64,000 nt of DNA, from the NCBI RefSeq assembly GCF_002160525.1, contig NZ_NFKT01000010.1, forward strand, positions 1 to 64,000, written 5' to 3'. Below are positions 16,318 to 24,421 of the stretch, piece after piece. Both the position numbers and the translations under genes were made by a program. Under the pieces are notes generated by a model, which was not told the origin of the DNA, ran no database searches, and saw nothing but the letters and a program-made list of their open reading frames with translations. Every line of letters begins with the position of its first letter. Within the stretch, counting starts at the first letter, position 1. This DNA comes from Lachnoclostridium sp. An169. GTDB lineage: Bacteria > Bacillota > Clostridia > Lachnospirales > Lachnospiraceae.

Positions 16318-16440
16318 CGGTTTACTTTTAGTAATTTTTTTGTATAATCAAAAAAAATTCAGTCTTTTTATTCACAGACCGGTTCACATTTGACAACATC
16401 CCGCCGGAATATTATTATAGAAAGAAACGGTTTACATATT
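16318..16440. promoter_or_regulatory. arsR promoter and three CGGTTYAC repeats
   Basis: arsR promoter: TTGACA (16390-16395), 17-base spacer, TATTAT (16413-16418). The shared intergenic region has three direct copies of a CGGTTYAC motif at 16318-16330, 16380-16392 and 16428-16440. The middle copy overlaps the arsR -35 and the third lies just after its -10. They are candidate binding sites for the ArsR protein acting on both sides. Confidence 0.6.
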
Positions 16441-16457
16441 TACAGGGAGGTTTTCAC

Positions 16458-16814
16458 ATGAATCAGCAGTTACCGCACGATCACGGTCAGAATGTCGCTG
16501 AAAAGTTCAGTCATATGCCGAAAACAGAAGAATTTCAGATTGTATCAGATATTTTCAAACAGCTCGGTGACGGAAGCCGGATCCGGATCTTCTGGCTCCT
16601 GTGCCACTGCGAGGAATGTGTGACCAATATTTCCGCCCTTGTGGATATGAGCAGCCCGGCAGTCTCCCACCATCTGAAGCAGTTGAAGAGCGCCGGGCTG
16701 ATTGTCAGCCGCCGGGACGGCAAGGAAGTGTATTATAAAGCCGCGGACACGGAGCAGGCGGATCTGCTGCACCACATGATCGAGAAGATGGTACAGATCA
16801 CCTGCCCGTCGTAA
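16458..16814 (+). CDS. ArsR/SmtB-family metal-responsive repressor
   Basis: 118 aa winged-helix dimeric repressor. HTH: TNISALVDMSSPAVSHHLKQLKSAGLI and a wing RRDGKEVYYK. Around helix alpha-3 it has CHCEECV, with the second cysteine pair near the classical ELCV position; the N-terminus contains HDH and the C-terminus LHHMIEKM, both of which could supply metal ligands as in SmtB-type sensors. The exact metal cannot be assigned. GGGAGG precedes the ATG. It is divergent from the radical SAM operon, its probable target, and is the only ArsR-type gene in the window. Confidence 0.9.
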   Translation: MNQQLPHDHGQNVAEKFSHMPKTEEFQIVSDIFKQLGDGSRIRIFWLLCHCEECVTNISALVDMSSPAVSHHLKQLKSAGLIVSRRDGKEVYYKAADTEQADLLHHMIEKMVQITCPS

Positions 16815-16859
16815 AAACGGAAAAACATCCATATAAAAACCATTTAAAAATCCGCAAAA

Positions 16860-16913
16860 AGAAAACCCCGCAGCCAGCCGCCTTTTTTAGGCAGCCCGCT
16901 GCGGGGTTTTCTT
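16860..16913. terminator. Bidirectional terminator between arsR and glnN
   Basis: AAAACCCCGCAGC (from 16862) pairs with GCTGCGGGGTTTT (16898-16910), with A/T tracts on both sides. It serves the convergent arsR and glnN transcripts. Confidence 0.85.
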
Positions 16914-16965
16914 ATCTTTCAAATATATTCTTTGCCAGGGAAAGAGATTTTCCTGTCCTCAGATC

Positions 16966-19080
16966 CTACACCTCAAAGATCAGATCTCCGTAGGACGGCA
17001 TCGGCCATGCTTCCTTATCCACAATCATCTCCAGTTTGTCAACCGGTGCGCGGAGTGCCTCCATAGCCGGAACAACATCAGAGTGATAGAAGTTCGCCTG
17101 TACGGATCCCTCTTCTTTTGCTGCAGCCTCGTCTGTCACTTTCACCAGCGCATCCAGAGCCTTCTTTGTCTCGCCCATAAGCTCTGTTACCTGTGCCAGG
17201 CAGTCTTTCTGTACGCTCGCGTCAGCTCCCGCTGCCGTCACCGCATTGATCGTATCCGCAAGTGTCTTTGTATATTTGATGAAAGCCGGCATAAACTGCT
17301 TGCTCGCCATGTCGATCATAGTGCGTGCCTCAATATTGATTGCCTTCGCATATGTCTCATACTGGATCTCCGCACGGGATCTGAGCTCAGCCTCTGTGAA
17401 CACGCCGAATCTCTCGAACAGACTGATCGCTGTATCCGTCACCATAGCCGGGATTGCTTCAACCATGGAGCGGATGTTCGGAAGTCCTCTTCTCGCCGCT
17501 TCCTCAACCCATGCCTCGGAATACCCGTCGCCATTGAAGACGATTCTCTGATTCTCTGTCGCATACTCTTTGATCAGATCATGTACCGCCTTGTCAAAAT
17601 CATCTGCCTTTTCAAGCACATCGCAGGTATCCGCAAAAGCCTCGGCAACGATGGTGTTGAGCACGATATTCGGAGAAGCGATGGAATCGCGGGATCCGAC
17701 CATACGGAACTCGAATTTGTTTCCCGTAAACGCAAACGGCGATGTACGGTTTCTGTCTGTCGCGTCTTTTTCCAGGTCCGGAAGTGTGCTGACTCCCGTC
17801 TCCAGCTTTCCTCCTTTCAGGCTGTGCGTCGCCTCTCCCGTGCTGATAAGCTGTTCCAGCACATCCTCAAGCTGCTCGCCGAGGAAGATGGAAATGATGG
17901 CCGGCGGTGCCTCATTCGCTCCAAGTCTGTGGTCATTTCCCGGATCGGCGGCAGACTCTCTGAGCAGATCCGCATGCATGTTTACCGCTCTTAAAATACA
18001 GGTAAGCACAAGCAGGAACTGGGTATTCTCATGGGGTGTCTTGCCCGGATCAAGCATGTTGATTCCGTCATCGGTAGTGATGGACCAGTTGTTATGCTTG
18101 CCGGAACCATTGACTCCCGCAAACGGCTTCTCATGGAGCAGACACTTCAGTCCATGCTGGCATGCCACTCTCTTTAACGTCTGCATTACAAGCTGGTTGT
18201 GGTCAACAGCAATATTTGCCTCTGCGTAGATCGGCGCCAGCTCGTGCTGCGCAGGCGCAACCTCATTGTGCTGAGTCTTCGCCGTAACACCAACCTTCCA
18301 CAGTTCCTCATTGACGTCTTTCATAAATGCCGCGATCCTCTGGCGGATCGTTCCGAAATAGTGGTCATCAAGCTCCTGTCCTTTCGGCGGCATTGCTCCA
18401 AAGAGTGTACGTCCTGTATAGATCAGGTCTTTTCTCTCCATAAACTTCTCTGCATCCACAAGGAAGTATTCCTGCTCCGGTCCAACAGACGGAGTCACTT
18501 TCTTTGACGTCGTATTTCCGAACAGTCTGAGAAGCCTCAGCGCCTGTTTATTGATCGCTTCCATGGAGCGCAGAAGCGGGGTTTTCTGGTCAAGCGCCTC
18601 TCCTGTGTAGGAGCAGAATGCGGTAGGAATACACAGTGTTGCTCCGCCTGCATCCTGTCTTACGAATGCCGGAGAAGTGCAGTCCCATGCCGTATATCCT
18701 CTTGCCTCGAATGTCGCCCTGAGTCCTCCTGACGGGAAGGAAGAAGCGTCCGGCTCTCCTTTGATCAGTTCTTTTCCGGAAAAGCTCATCAGTACTTTTC
18801 CGCTCGGAAGCGGCGCTGAAATAAAGGAATCCTGTTTCTCTGCGGTCACGCCGGTCAGCGGCAGGAACCAGTGTGTATAATGGGTTGCGCCTTTTTCAAT
18901 CGCCCATTCTTTCATCTCATGTGCAATAACATCAGCGGTCTCGAGATCAAGTTCTTTTCCTTCCTCAATGGTCTTTTTCAGATTTTTGTAAACCTTCTTT
19001 GGCAGACGTTCCTGCATAACAGCATCGTTAAACACATTCTCGCCAAAGATCTCTGCAACATTGATCAATTCTGTGCTCAT
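16966..19080 (-). CDS. glnN: Glutamine synthetase type III
   Basis: ATP-dependent synthesis of glutamine from glutamate and ammonium. 704 aa, the usual GSIII size (far longer than GlnA). Typical segments include LPLTGVTAEKQDSF, GGLRATFEARGYTAWDCTSPAF in part, GPEQEYFLVD, NEVAPAQHELAPI, KPFAGVNGSGKHNNWS and RNRTSPFAFTGNKFEFR. Start 19080 is chosen because GGAAGGG lies just upstream and MSTELINVAEIFG is the normal opening; the open frame continues 50 codons into the leader but is not conserved-looking. It has its own promoter and a structured leader. Confidence 0.96.
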   Translation of the reverse strand: MSTELINVAEIFGENVFNDAVMQERLPKKVYKNLKKTIEEGKELDLETADVIAHEMKEWAIEKGATHYTHWFLPLTGVTAEKQDSFISAPLPSGKVLMSFSGKELIKGEPDASSFPSGGLRATFEARGYTAWDCTSPAFVRQDAGGATLCIPTAFCSYTGEALDQKTPLLRSMEAINKQALRLLRLFGNTTSKKVTPSVGPEQEYFLVDAEKFMERKDLIYTGRTLFGAMPPKGQELDDHYFGTIRQRIAAFMKDVNEELWKVGVTAKTQHNEVAPAQHELAPIYAEANIAVDHNQLVMQTLKRVACQHGLKCLLHEKPFAGVNGSGKHNNWSITTDDGINMLDPGKTPHENTQFLLVLTCILRAVNMHADLLRESAADPGNDHRLGANEAPPAIISIFLGEQLEDVLEQLISTGEATHSLKGGKLETGVSTLPDLEKDATDRNRTSPFAFTGNKFEFRMVGSRDSIASPNIVLNTIVAEAFADTCDVLEKADDFDKAVHDLIKEYATENQRIVFNGDGYSEAWVEEAARRGLPNIRSMVEAIPAMVTDTAISLFERFGVFTEAELRSRAEIQYETYAKAINIEARTMIDMASKQFMPAFIKYTKTLADTINAVTAAGADASVQKDCLAQVTELMGETKKALDALVKVTDEAAAKEEGSVQANFYHSDVVPAMEALRAPVDKLEMIVDKEAWPMPSYGDLIFEV

Positions 19081-19134
19081 ATTAAATCCCTTCCTTTTTG
19101 TCTTCTTTTTCACTGCGGGAGTGGTCAACCCGCC

Positions 19135-19297
19135 ATGGAGCGTCCCTTTTCCCCGCACTCCAGAAGAAGTATTCTGGAGGCATTTTCGCAGGAAACCATA
19201 TAGGTTTCCTACGAAAAAAGGGCACTCCAAGCTATGTTGGAACGCCCTTGTTCTTGTCTACGTGTGACAGTATACCTCATTCATCCGAAAAAGGCAA
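19135..19297 (-). promoter_or_regulatory. glnN promoter and structured leader RNA with an early terminator-like hairpin
   Basis: Promoter on the minus strand: TTGCCT (19297-19292), 17-base spacer, TATACT (19274-19269). About 20 bases after the likely start comes hairpin A (19249-19218, GGGC..GCCC and TCCAA/TTGGA) followed by a U-run: an intrinsic terminator shape. Then hairpin B (19217-19183, 13 pairs with one internal loop) and hairpin C (19179-19158, CTCCAGAA/TTCTGGAG). The 3' arm of A plus its U-run can also pair with 19150-19135 (GAAAAGGGACGCTCC), giving a competing fold. I do not recognise a known riboswitch class. Confidence 0.6.
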
Positions 19298-19340
19298 GTC
19301 ATTTTTTGCAAAAATTTATTTAGATTATGCTGAAAATTTT

Positions 19341-20204
19341 TCAGGCTTTTCCTACAGAACCGAACAGCTCCATCTTTTCTTTTACTGTAGCCATGATTGC
19401 ATCTGTACCCGGTTTCAGAAGTTTACGCGGGTCATAGCCCTTGCCCTCGAGGTCTTTTCCTGCCTCGATATATTTTCTTGTCGCATCAGCAAAGGAGAGC
19501 TGGCACTCTGTATTTACGTTGATCTTTGCAACGCCGAGACTGATCGCTTTTTTGATCATGTCGTCCGGAATACCTGTACCGCCGTGAAGCACAAGCGGCA
19601 TATCTCCCGTCAGCTGCTGGATTGCATCCAGAGTCTCAAAGCTTAATCCTTCCCAGTTTGCCGGATATTTTCCGTGAATGTTTCCGATACCTGCAGCCAG
19701 GAAATCGATTCCCAGGTCAGCGATCATCTTACACTCCTGCGGATCTGCGCACTCGCCTCTTCCGATAACACCGTCTTCCTCGCCGCCGATGGAACCAACC
19801 TCAGCCTCGATAGACATATTGTTGTCATGTGCGATCTTGACAAGCTCTTTTGTCTTCTCAACATTCTCCTCGATCGGATAATGAGATCCGTCAAACATAA
19901 TGGATGAGAAACCTGCCTCTACACATTTCAGACATCCTTCATAGCTGCCGTGGTCCAGGTGAAGTGCAACCGGTACTGTGATGCCCAGTTCTTCCATCAT
20001 TCCTTTTACCATGCCGACAACTGTCTTATATCCTGTCATGTATTTTCCTGCACCCTCGGATACGCCAAGGATAACCGGGGAATTGCACTCCTGTGCTGTT
20101 GTAAGGATTGCCTTCGTCCACTCCAGGTTGTTGATGTTGAACTGTCCTACTGCATAGTGGCCTGCTTTTGCTTTCTGAAGCATTTCCGTTGCTGATACTA
20201 ACAT
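19341..20204 (-). CDS. fba: Class II fructose-1,6-bisphosphate aldolase
   Basis: Zn-dependent cleavage of fructose-1,6-bisphosphate to DHAP and glyceraldehyde-3-phosphate in glycolysis. 287 aa. Motifs: HLDHGSYEGCLKCVEAGFSS (metal-binding His), FDGSHYPIEEN, FLAAGIGNIHGKYP, and phosphate-binding LHGGTGIPDDMIKKAISLG with KINVNTE. Start 20204 (MLVSATEMLQKA) follows TTGGAGG; the frame extends 46 codons upstream without support. Monocistronic: own promoter upstream, and glnN has a separate promoter downstream. Confidence 0.96.
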   Translation of the reverse strand: MLVSATEMLQKAKAGHYAVGQFNINNLEWTKAILTTAQECNSPVILGVSEGAGKYMTGYKTVVGMVKGMMEELGITVPVALHLDHGSYEGCLKCVEAGFSSIMFDGSHYPIEENVEKTKELVKIAHDNNMSIEAEVGSIGGEEDGVIGRGECADPQECKMIADLGIDFLAAGIGNIHGKYPANWEGLSFETLDAIQQLTGDMPLVLHGGTGIPDDMIKKAISLGVAKINVNTECQLSFADATRKYIEAGKDLEGKGYDPRKLLKPGTDAIMATVKEKMELFGSVGKA

Positions 20205-20288
20205 AATTCTTTTCCTCCAATTCTGCTCCCCGCCGTCCCCAAACCAGACAGCAGTCGGGATCTTTTGAGTGTTTATAAACCCTTTTTT

Positions 20289-20317
20289 ATTATAGCCTAT
20301 CGGCTGTGAAAAGACAA
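20289..20317 (-). promoter_or_regulatory. fba promoter
   Basis: Minus strand TTGTCT (20317-20312), 17-base spacer, TATAAT (20294-20289), about 85 bases before the aldolase start codon. Confidence 0.75.
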
Positions 20318-20366
20318 TCTTATTTTTCATCGCCCGCTGCAAACAGCGCCGCCCCCAAGCGCGCCG

Positions 20367-21728
20367 CTATTTCCGAATTACCCAGTATCCCGTTTTATTA
20401 GCTCCCCTTCTCTCAACTATTCCCATCTCTTTCAGTTCTTTTATAATCCGGTTAATCTTTCGGACACTATATCCAGTGCATTCGCTCATTGCTTTTATCG
20501 TAATATGGGGCATCTCAACCATTTTAGCAATAATATTTTTTCCCTCTTCGTCCAGACTATTTATTGTGCCATTTATTGTGCCATTTATTGTGCCATTTAT
20601 TGTGCCATTTTTCCCCTTGCTTTCATTTTTTTCTATGCCATCAATGATATTTTTATCAGAAAACGGAAAAACAACTTTTATGAAATGATCTGATATCGTA
20701 AAAATATTCTTATCATAATATTTTAAAATACGACTCATTCCTGACCCAAGCTGCTCTACCAGTCCAACATCCTTGAACACTCTCATCAGCTCCCGATTTC
20801 TCGGCATGCTGCTGCAGCTAAAGAAATCTTCTTTACTCTGACCTGATATAAGCCCGCCATATGATGTAAATTCCATTCGATCACTAAAAATCTCAAAAAC
20901 AGGTGGTATTTCTCTGGAAAAGTCGTTATGGACGATAGCGTTAATCAGTGCCTCCCTCAGCGGGACAGGTTCGACTAGATTCTTTTCTATTCTCTTGGTA
21001 CTCGTTACCTTTGCTTTCGTAACGTTTTCAATTTTCATTTTCTCTAAGACCTGATTTGTCGCTTTAATTAAAGAACAATATCCATATTCCTCATTTTCGA
21101 TCAAATCAACTTTATCTGTCCCGGCGTACTTAGCAACTTTAATGGACACACCGTTTTCATCTGCCAGCAAATATGCAATATAATTATACTGCCCATCGGG
21201 TGTAAGCAACTCAAGACTCTGAGCAAATCTATTATTTAATTCGAGTCCCCGTTCCTGATAATAAATTTTCAGCTGCGCGAAAGTTAAATCCTGTCTCGGA
21301 GCCGGAATATTACGTAATGTAGTGTGTATCCTTTTCGAATACAGTTCATCTATCAATGCAGTTGACATAGGCTGCGTGGAGGTTCCAATCCTCATAAAAC
21401 ATCCATTTGGGGACATGCCTTTATTTTTAATATAATATGGCTTTTCAAGACCGCTGGAAATAATAATTTTTGTTACAGATATCCCATCTACAACATCCGT
21501 AACGATATCAAAGAGACCTAACGTTGAAGGCAAAATATTATTCTTAATTCTGTCCGCAATTTTTAGCTGTAACGAATCTATATCTGGAAGTTACATTGGA
21601 TTGCCATCATCGTCTACACCTATATAAAGAACTCCTCCTTCATGATTATTCAAAAAAGCTACTATTTCTTTTTCAAGCTTATCGTTTAGATCTGCTTTCA
21701 ACTCTACCCGATTACTTTCCTGTAACAT
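20367..21728 (-). pseudogene. AlbA_2/RecG-like ATP-binding regulator gene interrupted by one stop codon
   Basis: The full frame runs from ATG 21728 (AGGAGG five bases upstream) to the stop at 20367, 453 codons, with a single in-frame TAA at codon 46 (21593-21591). Codons 1-45 read MLQESNRVELKAD...GGVLYIGVDDDGNPM, the AlbA_2 (Schlafen-like) N-terminus, and the frame resumes immediately with LPDIDSLQLKIADRI. Downstream are the usual ATPase-like EALINAIVHNDFS, VEQLGSGMSRIL, an NGTI repeat linker and a C-terminal winged HTH. With no other damage, the change is recent, or a sequencing error or reassignment. An internal start could give the C-terminal 388 residues. Confidence 0.85.
20559..20606 (-). 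repeat. 12-base in-frame tandem repeat encoding NGTI
   Basis: Four perfect copies of ATTTATTGTGCC (plus strand) at 20559-20606. On the coding strand they give repeated Asn-Gly-Thr-Ile in the linker before the C-terminal HTH of the AlbA-like gene. The unit is a multiple of three, so copy number can change without a frameshift. Confidence 0.9.
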
Positions 21729-21909
21729 CTAATCCTCCTAACATTCAATACAAACCTGTAATAAATATGCCATTTCCTGATTTTTTCAGACAATCTCCGA
21801 GCAATCTGTTCTGAGTTACTTATGTATCACTCAATCTAATTTGTGTACCCTTATTCTAACATATCCCATTTTGGGTTTCCGAATCCTCCGAAAATACAGA
21901 CTTTCAGCT

Positions 21910-21941
21910 AAAAAAATCTCCGCAGATCATTCTGCGGAGAA
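21910..21941 (-). terminator. Intrinsic terminator after tRNA-Glu
   Basis: Minus strand CTCCGCAGA-loop-TCTGCGGAG followed by seven T. It lies right after the tRNA 3' end. The rest of 21729-22137 outside this and the tRNA holds nothing I can name. Confidence 0.85.
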
Positions 21942-21952
21942 TCCCAAAGCAG

Positions 21953-22024
21953 TGACTCCGAGGGGAATCGAACCCCTGATTCCAGCGTGAGAGGCTAGCG
22001 TCTTGACCGCTTGACCACGGAGCC
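21953..22024 (-). tRNA. tRNA-Glu (anticodon CTC)
   Basis: 72-nt cloverleaf on the minus strand: acceptor GGCTCCG/CGGAGTC, D-arm, anticodon stem CTAGC/GCTGG with loop CTCTCAC giving anticodon CTC, and T-arm GGGG-TTCGATT-CCCC. The 3' CCA is not encoded. Confidence 0.93.
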
Positions 22025-22137
22025 TTATTCATATTCGCTGTTCAGCAGTGCCTCACAGCGAATATTACTATACCATATGATTTTTAAGATTGCAAGCTTT
22101 TTTTGAAAAATTTTTTAATATTTTTTCCGCCTGCCGT

Positions 22138-23073
22138 TTATTCCTCTTCCTGGTCCTCTTCCTCGCCTGAGAGCTCCCGGACTTTTTCATCTTTAACCAT
22201 AATCTGAAGGGCCTGCTTTAAGTTCCGCACCACCACTTCATCATGAACGCCGCCGAATTCCCCGTCCAGTGTCCAGGGGATCTCTTCCACGGACTCAAAG
22301 CGAATCTTCTTCGTCTTAAAGGAATACATTCTCTCCGGGTTAATCTGGCGCATTACGATCGCCCCCAGAAGCTCGTTGAGTTCCATGGGGTTCTTCGGCG
22401 TCTTGATCAGAGTCACCTCGAACTCACCGTCATCGAAGATAACATTTTTTCCGATAATTCCCTTAAACCCTCCGACCGATCGGGAGTTCGTAACCATCCC
22501 GTACATGAACTCATCCTCGATCACTTCATCGTCGTGGGTTACCCTGATCTGATAAGACGGAATATTGAAAAGACGTTTCGTTCCCTCAAGCAGATACGCC
22601 AGGTGCCCCAGGATATTCTTCATGCTCTGCTTCGTCTCATAGGAAACATCCGTAAAAAGTCCGAATGCCGCAATATAAGCGAAATAGTCATTGTTGAACT
22701 TGCCCACATCACAGGCAAAGGGCGAGCCGTTTACCACCGTGTCCGCCGCTTCCAACAGATCCTTGGAAATATGCAGGCTGCTGGCGAAATCATTGGTTGT
22801 TCCTGCCGGAACATATCCGATCGGCGCCCGGTCCTTTCTCTGAAGCATCCCGGTCACAACCTCATCCAGGGTGCCGTCGCCTCCGCTGCAGACGACGATA
22901 TCGTAATGTTCCGTGTACGTTCTCGCCTTGTGCATGGCGTCGTGATATCTCTGGGTCGGATAAACCGTCACCTCATAACCGCCCTTCACAAAGATGTCGA
23001 TCACATCAGAAAGCTTCGGCTTAATGAGCCCCATACCGGAATTCGGATTATATATAAACAGCATCTTCTTCAT
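22138..23073 (-). CDS. Diacylglycerol/lipid kinase family protein (YegS/DgkB type)
   Basis: Phosphorylates a membrane lipid such as diacylglycerol. 311 aa. N-terminal NPNSGMG and the nucleotide motif SGGDGTLDEVVTGML, then PIGYVPAGTTNDFA, all hallmarks of the DAGK catalytic domain. The start at 23073 (MKKMLFIYNPNSG) follows AAAGGAGC and gives the standard N-terminus; the longer frame has no support. The acidic C-terminal tail (EEEDQEEE) is unremarkable. It lies 130 bases after the crh-like gene on the same strand and may be transcribed with it. Confidence 0.93.
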   Translation of the reverse strand: MKKMLFIYNPNSGMGLIKPKLSDVIDIFVKGGYEVTVYPTQRYHDAMHKARTYTEHYDIVVCSGGDGTLDEVVTGMLQRKDRAPIGYVPAGTTNDFASSLHISKDLLEAADTVVNGSPFACDVGKFNNDYFAYIAAFGLFTDVSYETKQSMKNILGHLAYLLEGTKRLFNIPSYQIRVTHDDEVIEDEFMYGMVTNSRSVGGFKGIIGKNVIFDDGEFEVTLIKTPKNPMELNELLGAIVMRQINPERMYSFKTKKIRFESVEEIPWTLDGEFGGVHDEVVVRNLKQALQIMVKDEKVRELSGEEEDQEEE

Positions 23074-23204
23074 TTCTGATCCGCTCCTTTCCGCAATATC
23101 CCCGCCCCAAGGATACTCAAAGGGGCTGCACAATATCTGCACAACCCCTCTTCTGCTATCACTTTATCTCAATCCCGGCAGATTCCATCCGCCGGACAGT
23201 ACTC

Positions 23205-23462
23205 CTATTTTCTCTGGGCAAAAAAGGTCTTGATTCCCTCTGCCGCTTTCTTCTCATCCTCTCCGTCTGTTACAACCGTAATCTGATCGCCGCCCGAAAG
23301 GCTGAGGCTCATCATTCCCATAATACTTTTTGCGTTGATGTTTTTCTCACCAACCTGAATATACACCTTGCTGGCATATTGACTTGCTTCCTGAACCAGC
23401 AGCGCAATAGGCCGACCGTCGAAATCATTGTCCGTCCTAACTACAACAGATGTTTTTATCAT
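23205..23462 (-). CDS. Crh-like HPr-family protein
   Basis: 85 aa HPr fold. At the position of the phosphotransfer His15 there is Asp15 (DFDGRP where HPr has GLHARP), so it cannot relay PTS phosphate. The regulatory Ser46 is present in KSIMGMMSL. This is the Crh situation: phosphorylation by HPr kinase at Ser46 for carbon catabolite control. The start overlaps the whiA stop by four bases (ATGA), with GGAGGA upstream. The position right after whiA matches crh in Bacillus. Confidence 0.9.
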   Translation of the reverse strand: MIKTSVVVRTDNDFDGRPIALLVQEASQYASKVYIQVGEKNINAKSIMGMMSLSLSGGDQITVVTDGEDEKKAAEGIKTFFAQRK

Positions 23463-24415
23463 AATATTCCTCCTTGTTCTCTTACCCTTTCCGCCATCTC
23501 GCTCAGCTTCCGCAGTCTGTGGTTAATACCGGATTTGCCAACCGGGGGGCTCAAGGACTCCCCGAGTTCTTTTAAGGTCGCATCTGGATTCGAGAGTCGG
23601 GCAAGAGCAGTCTCAACCAGATTCTCCGGCAGATTATCAAAGCCTATATGGTCTCTGAGATATGTAATATCTTCGACCTGTTTTACGGCTGCGGACACCG
23701 TCTTGTTAATGTTGGCAGTCTCGCAATTTACCTTTCTGTTTACAGAGTTTCTCATCTCCTTTAAAATTCTGACATTTTCCAGTTCCATCAGAGAGACGTG
23801 AGCCTCCATAATATTGAGGATATCTACTATCTGAGAGCCTTCCTTGAGATATACGACAAAGGACTTCTTGCGGGATACGATTTTGGCGTCCATCCCGAAG
23901 CTGCATATAACATCCCGGATCTTCTCCGCCATCTCCTCCACCGCGCATACAATCTCAAAATGATAAGATTTCTTCGGATCGCTCATGGACCCGGCGGCCA
24001 GAAACGCCCCCCTTATAAACGCCCTCCTGCAGCAAATCTGCTGTATTACAAGGGGACTGACCGGACAGATCTCATCCAGCGCCCGCGGATGCTCACCAAT
24101 CATCTTTTCCGCCTGAAGAATACGCAGTGCATCTTCATGTTTTCTGACGACAACTGCATATGATACGCTTTCCTTTGCTACATTTCTCCTGACAGAGATA
24201 TCAGTCTTTATATTAAATGTTTTTTCGATCAATGTAAAGACTTTTCTTGCAACAAGGAGATTTTCCGTATGAATTTTGATACTGTATCTGTCAAACCGGT
24301 TGATCACCACCGTACCGCACAGACCGATAAATGCAGCGAGTTCCGCTATTCCACAGTGCCTTGCCGGGCTGATATGCCCCGCCAGTTCTTCTTTTACTTT
24401 TCCGGAAAACGACAT
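23459..24415 (-). CDS. whiA: WhiA-family DNA-binding protein
   Basis: 318 aa. N-terminal LAGLIDADG-like fold (opening FSGKVKEELAGH; FIRGAFLAAGSMSDPKKSYHFE) and a C-terminal HTH ending LGESLSPPVGKSGINHRLRKL, which is highly diagnostic. WhiA influences cell division and sporulation in Gram-positives. In the order murB-rapZ-whiA-crh-like, seven bases after rapZ. yvcK (mgfK), which sits between rapZ and whiA in Bacillus, is absent here. Confidence 0.95.
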   Translation of the reverse strand: MSFSGKVKEELAGHISPARHCGIAELAAFIGLCGTVVINRFDRYSIKIHTENLLVARKVFTLIEKTFNIKTDISVRRNVAKESVSYAVVVRKHEDALRILQAEKMIGEHPRALDEICPVSPLVIQQICCRRAFIRGAFLAAGSMSDPKKSYHFEIVCAVEEMAEKIRDVICSFGMDAKIVSRKKSFVVYLKEGSQIVDILNIMEAHVSLMELENVRILKEMRNSVNRKVNCETANINKTVSAAVKQVEDITYLRDHIGFDNLPENLVETALARLSNPDATLKELGESLSPPVGKSGINHRLRKLSEMAERVREQGGIL

Positions 24416-24421
24416 GCTCCA

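Noticed and set aside
19135-19297. ANTAR-type dual hexaloop or known glutamine riboswitch in the glnN leader
   Set aside because: The loops do not show the expected hexaloop bases and the conserved riboswitch core is not recognisable.
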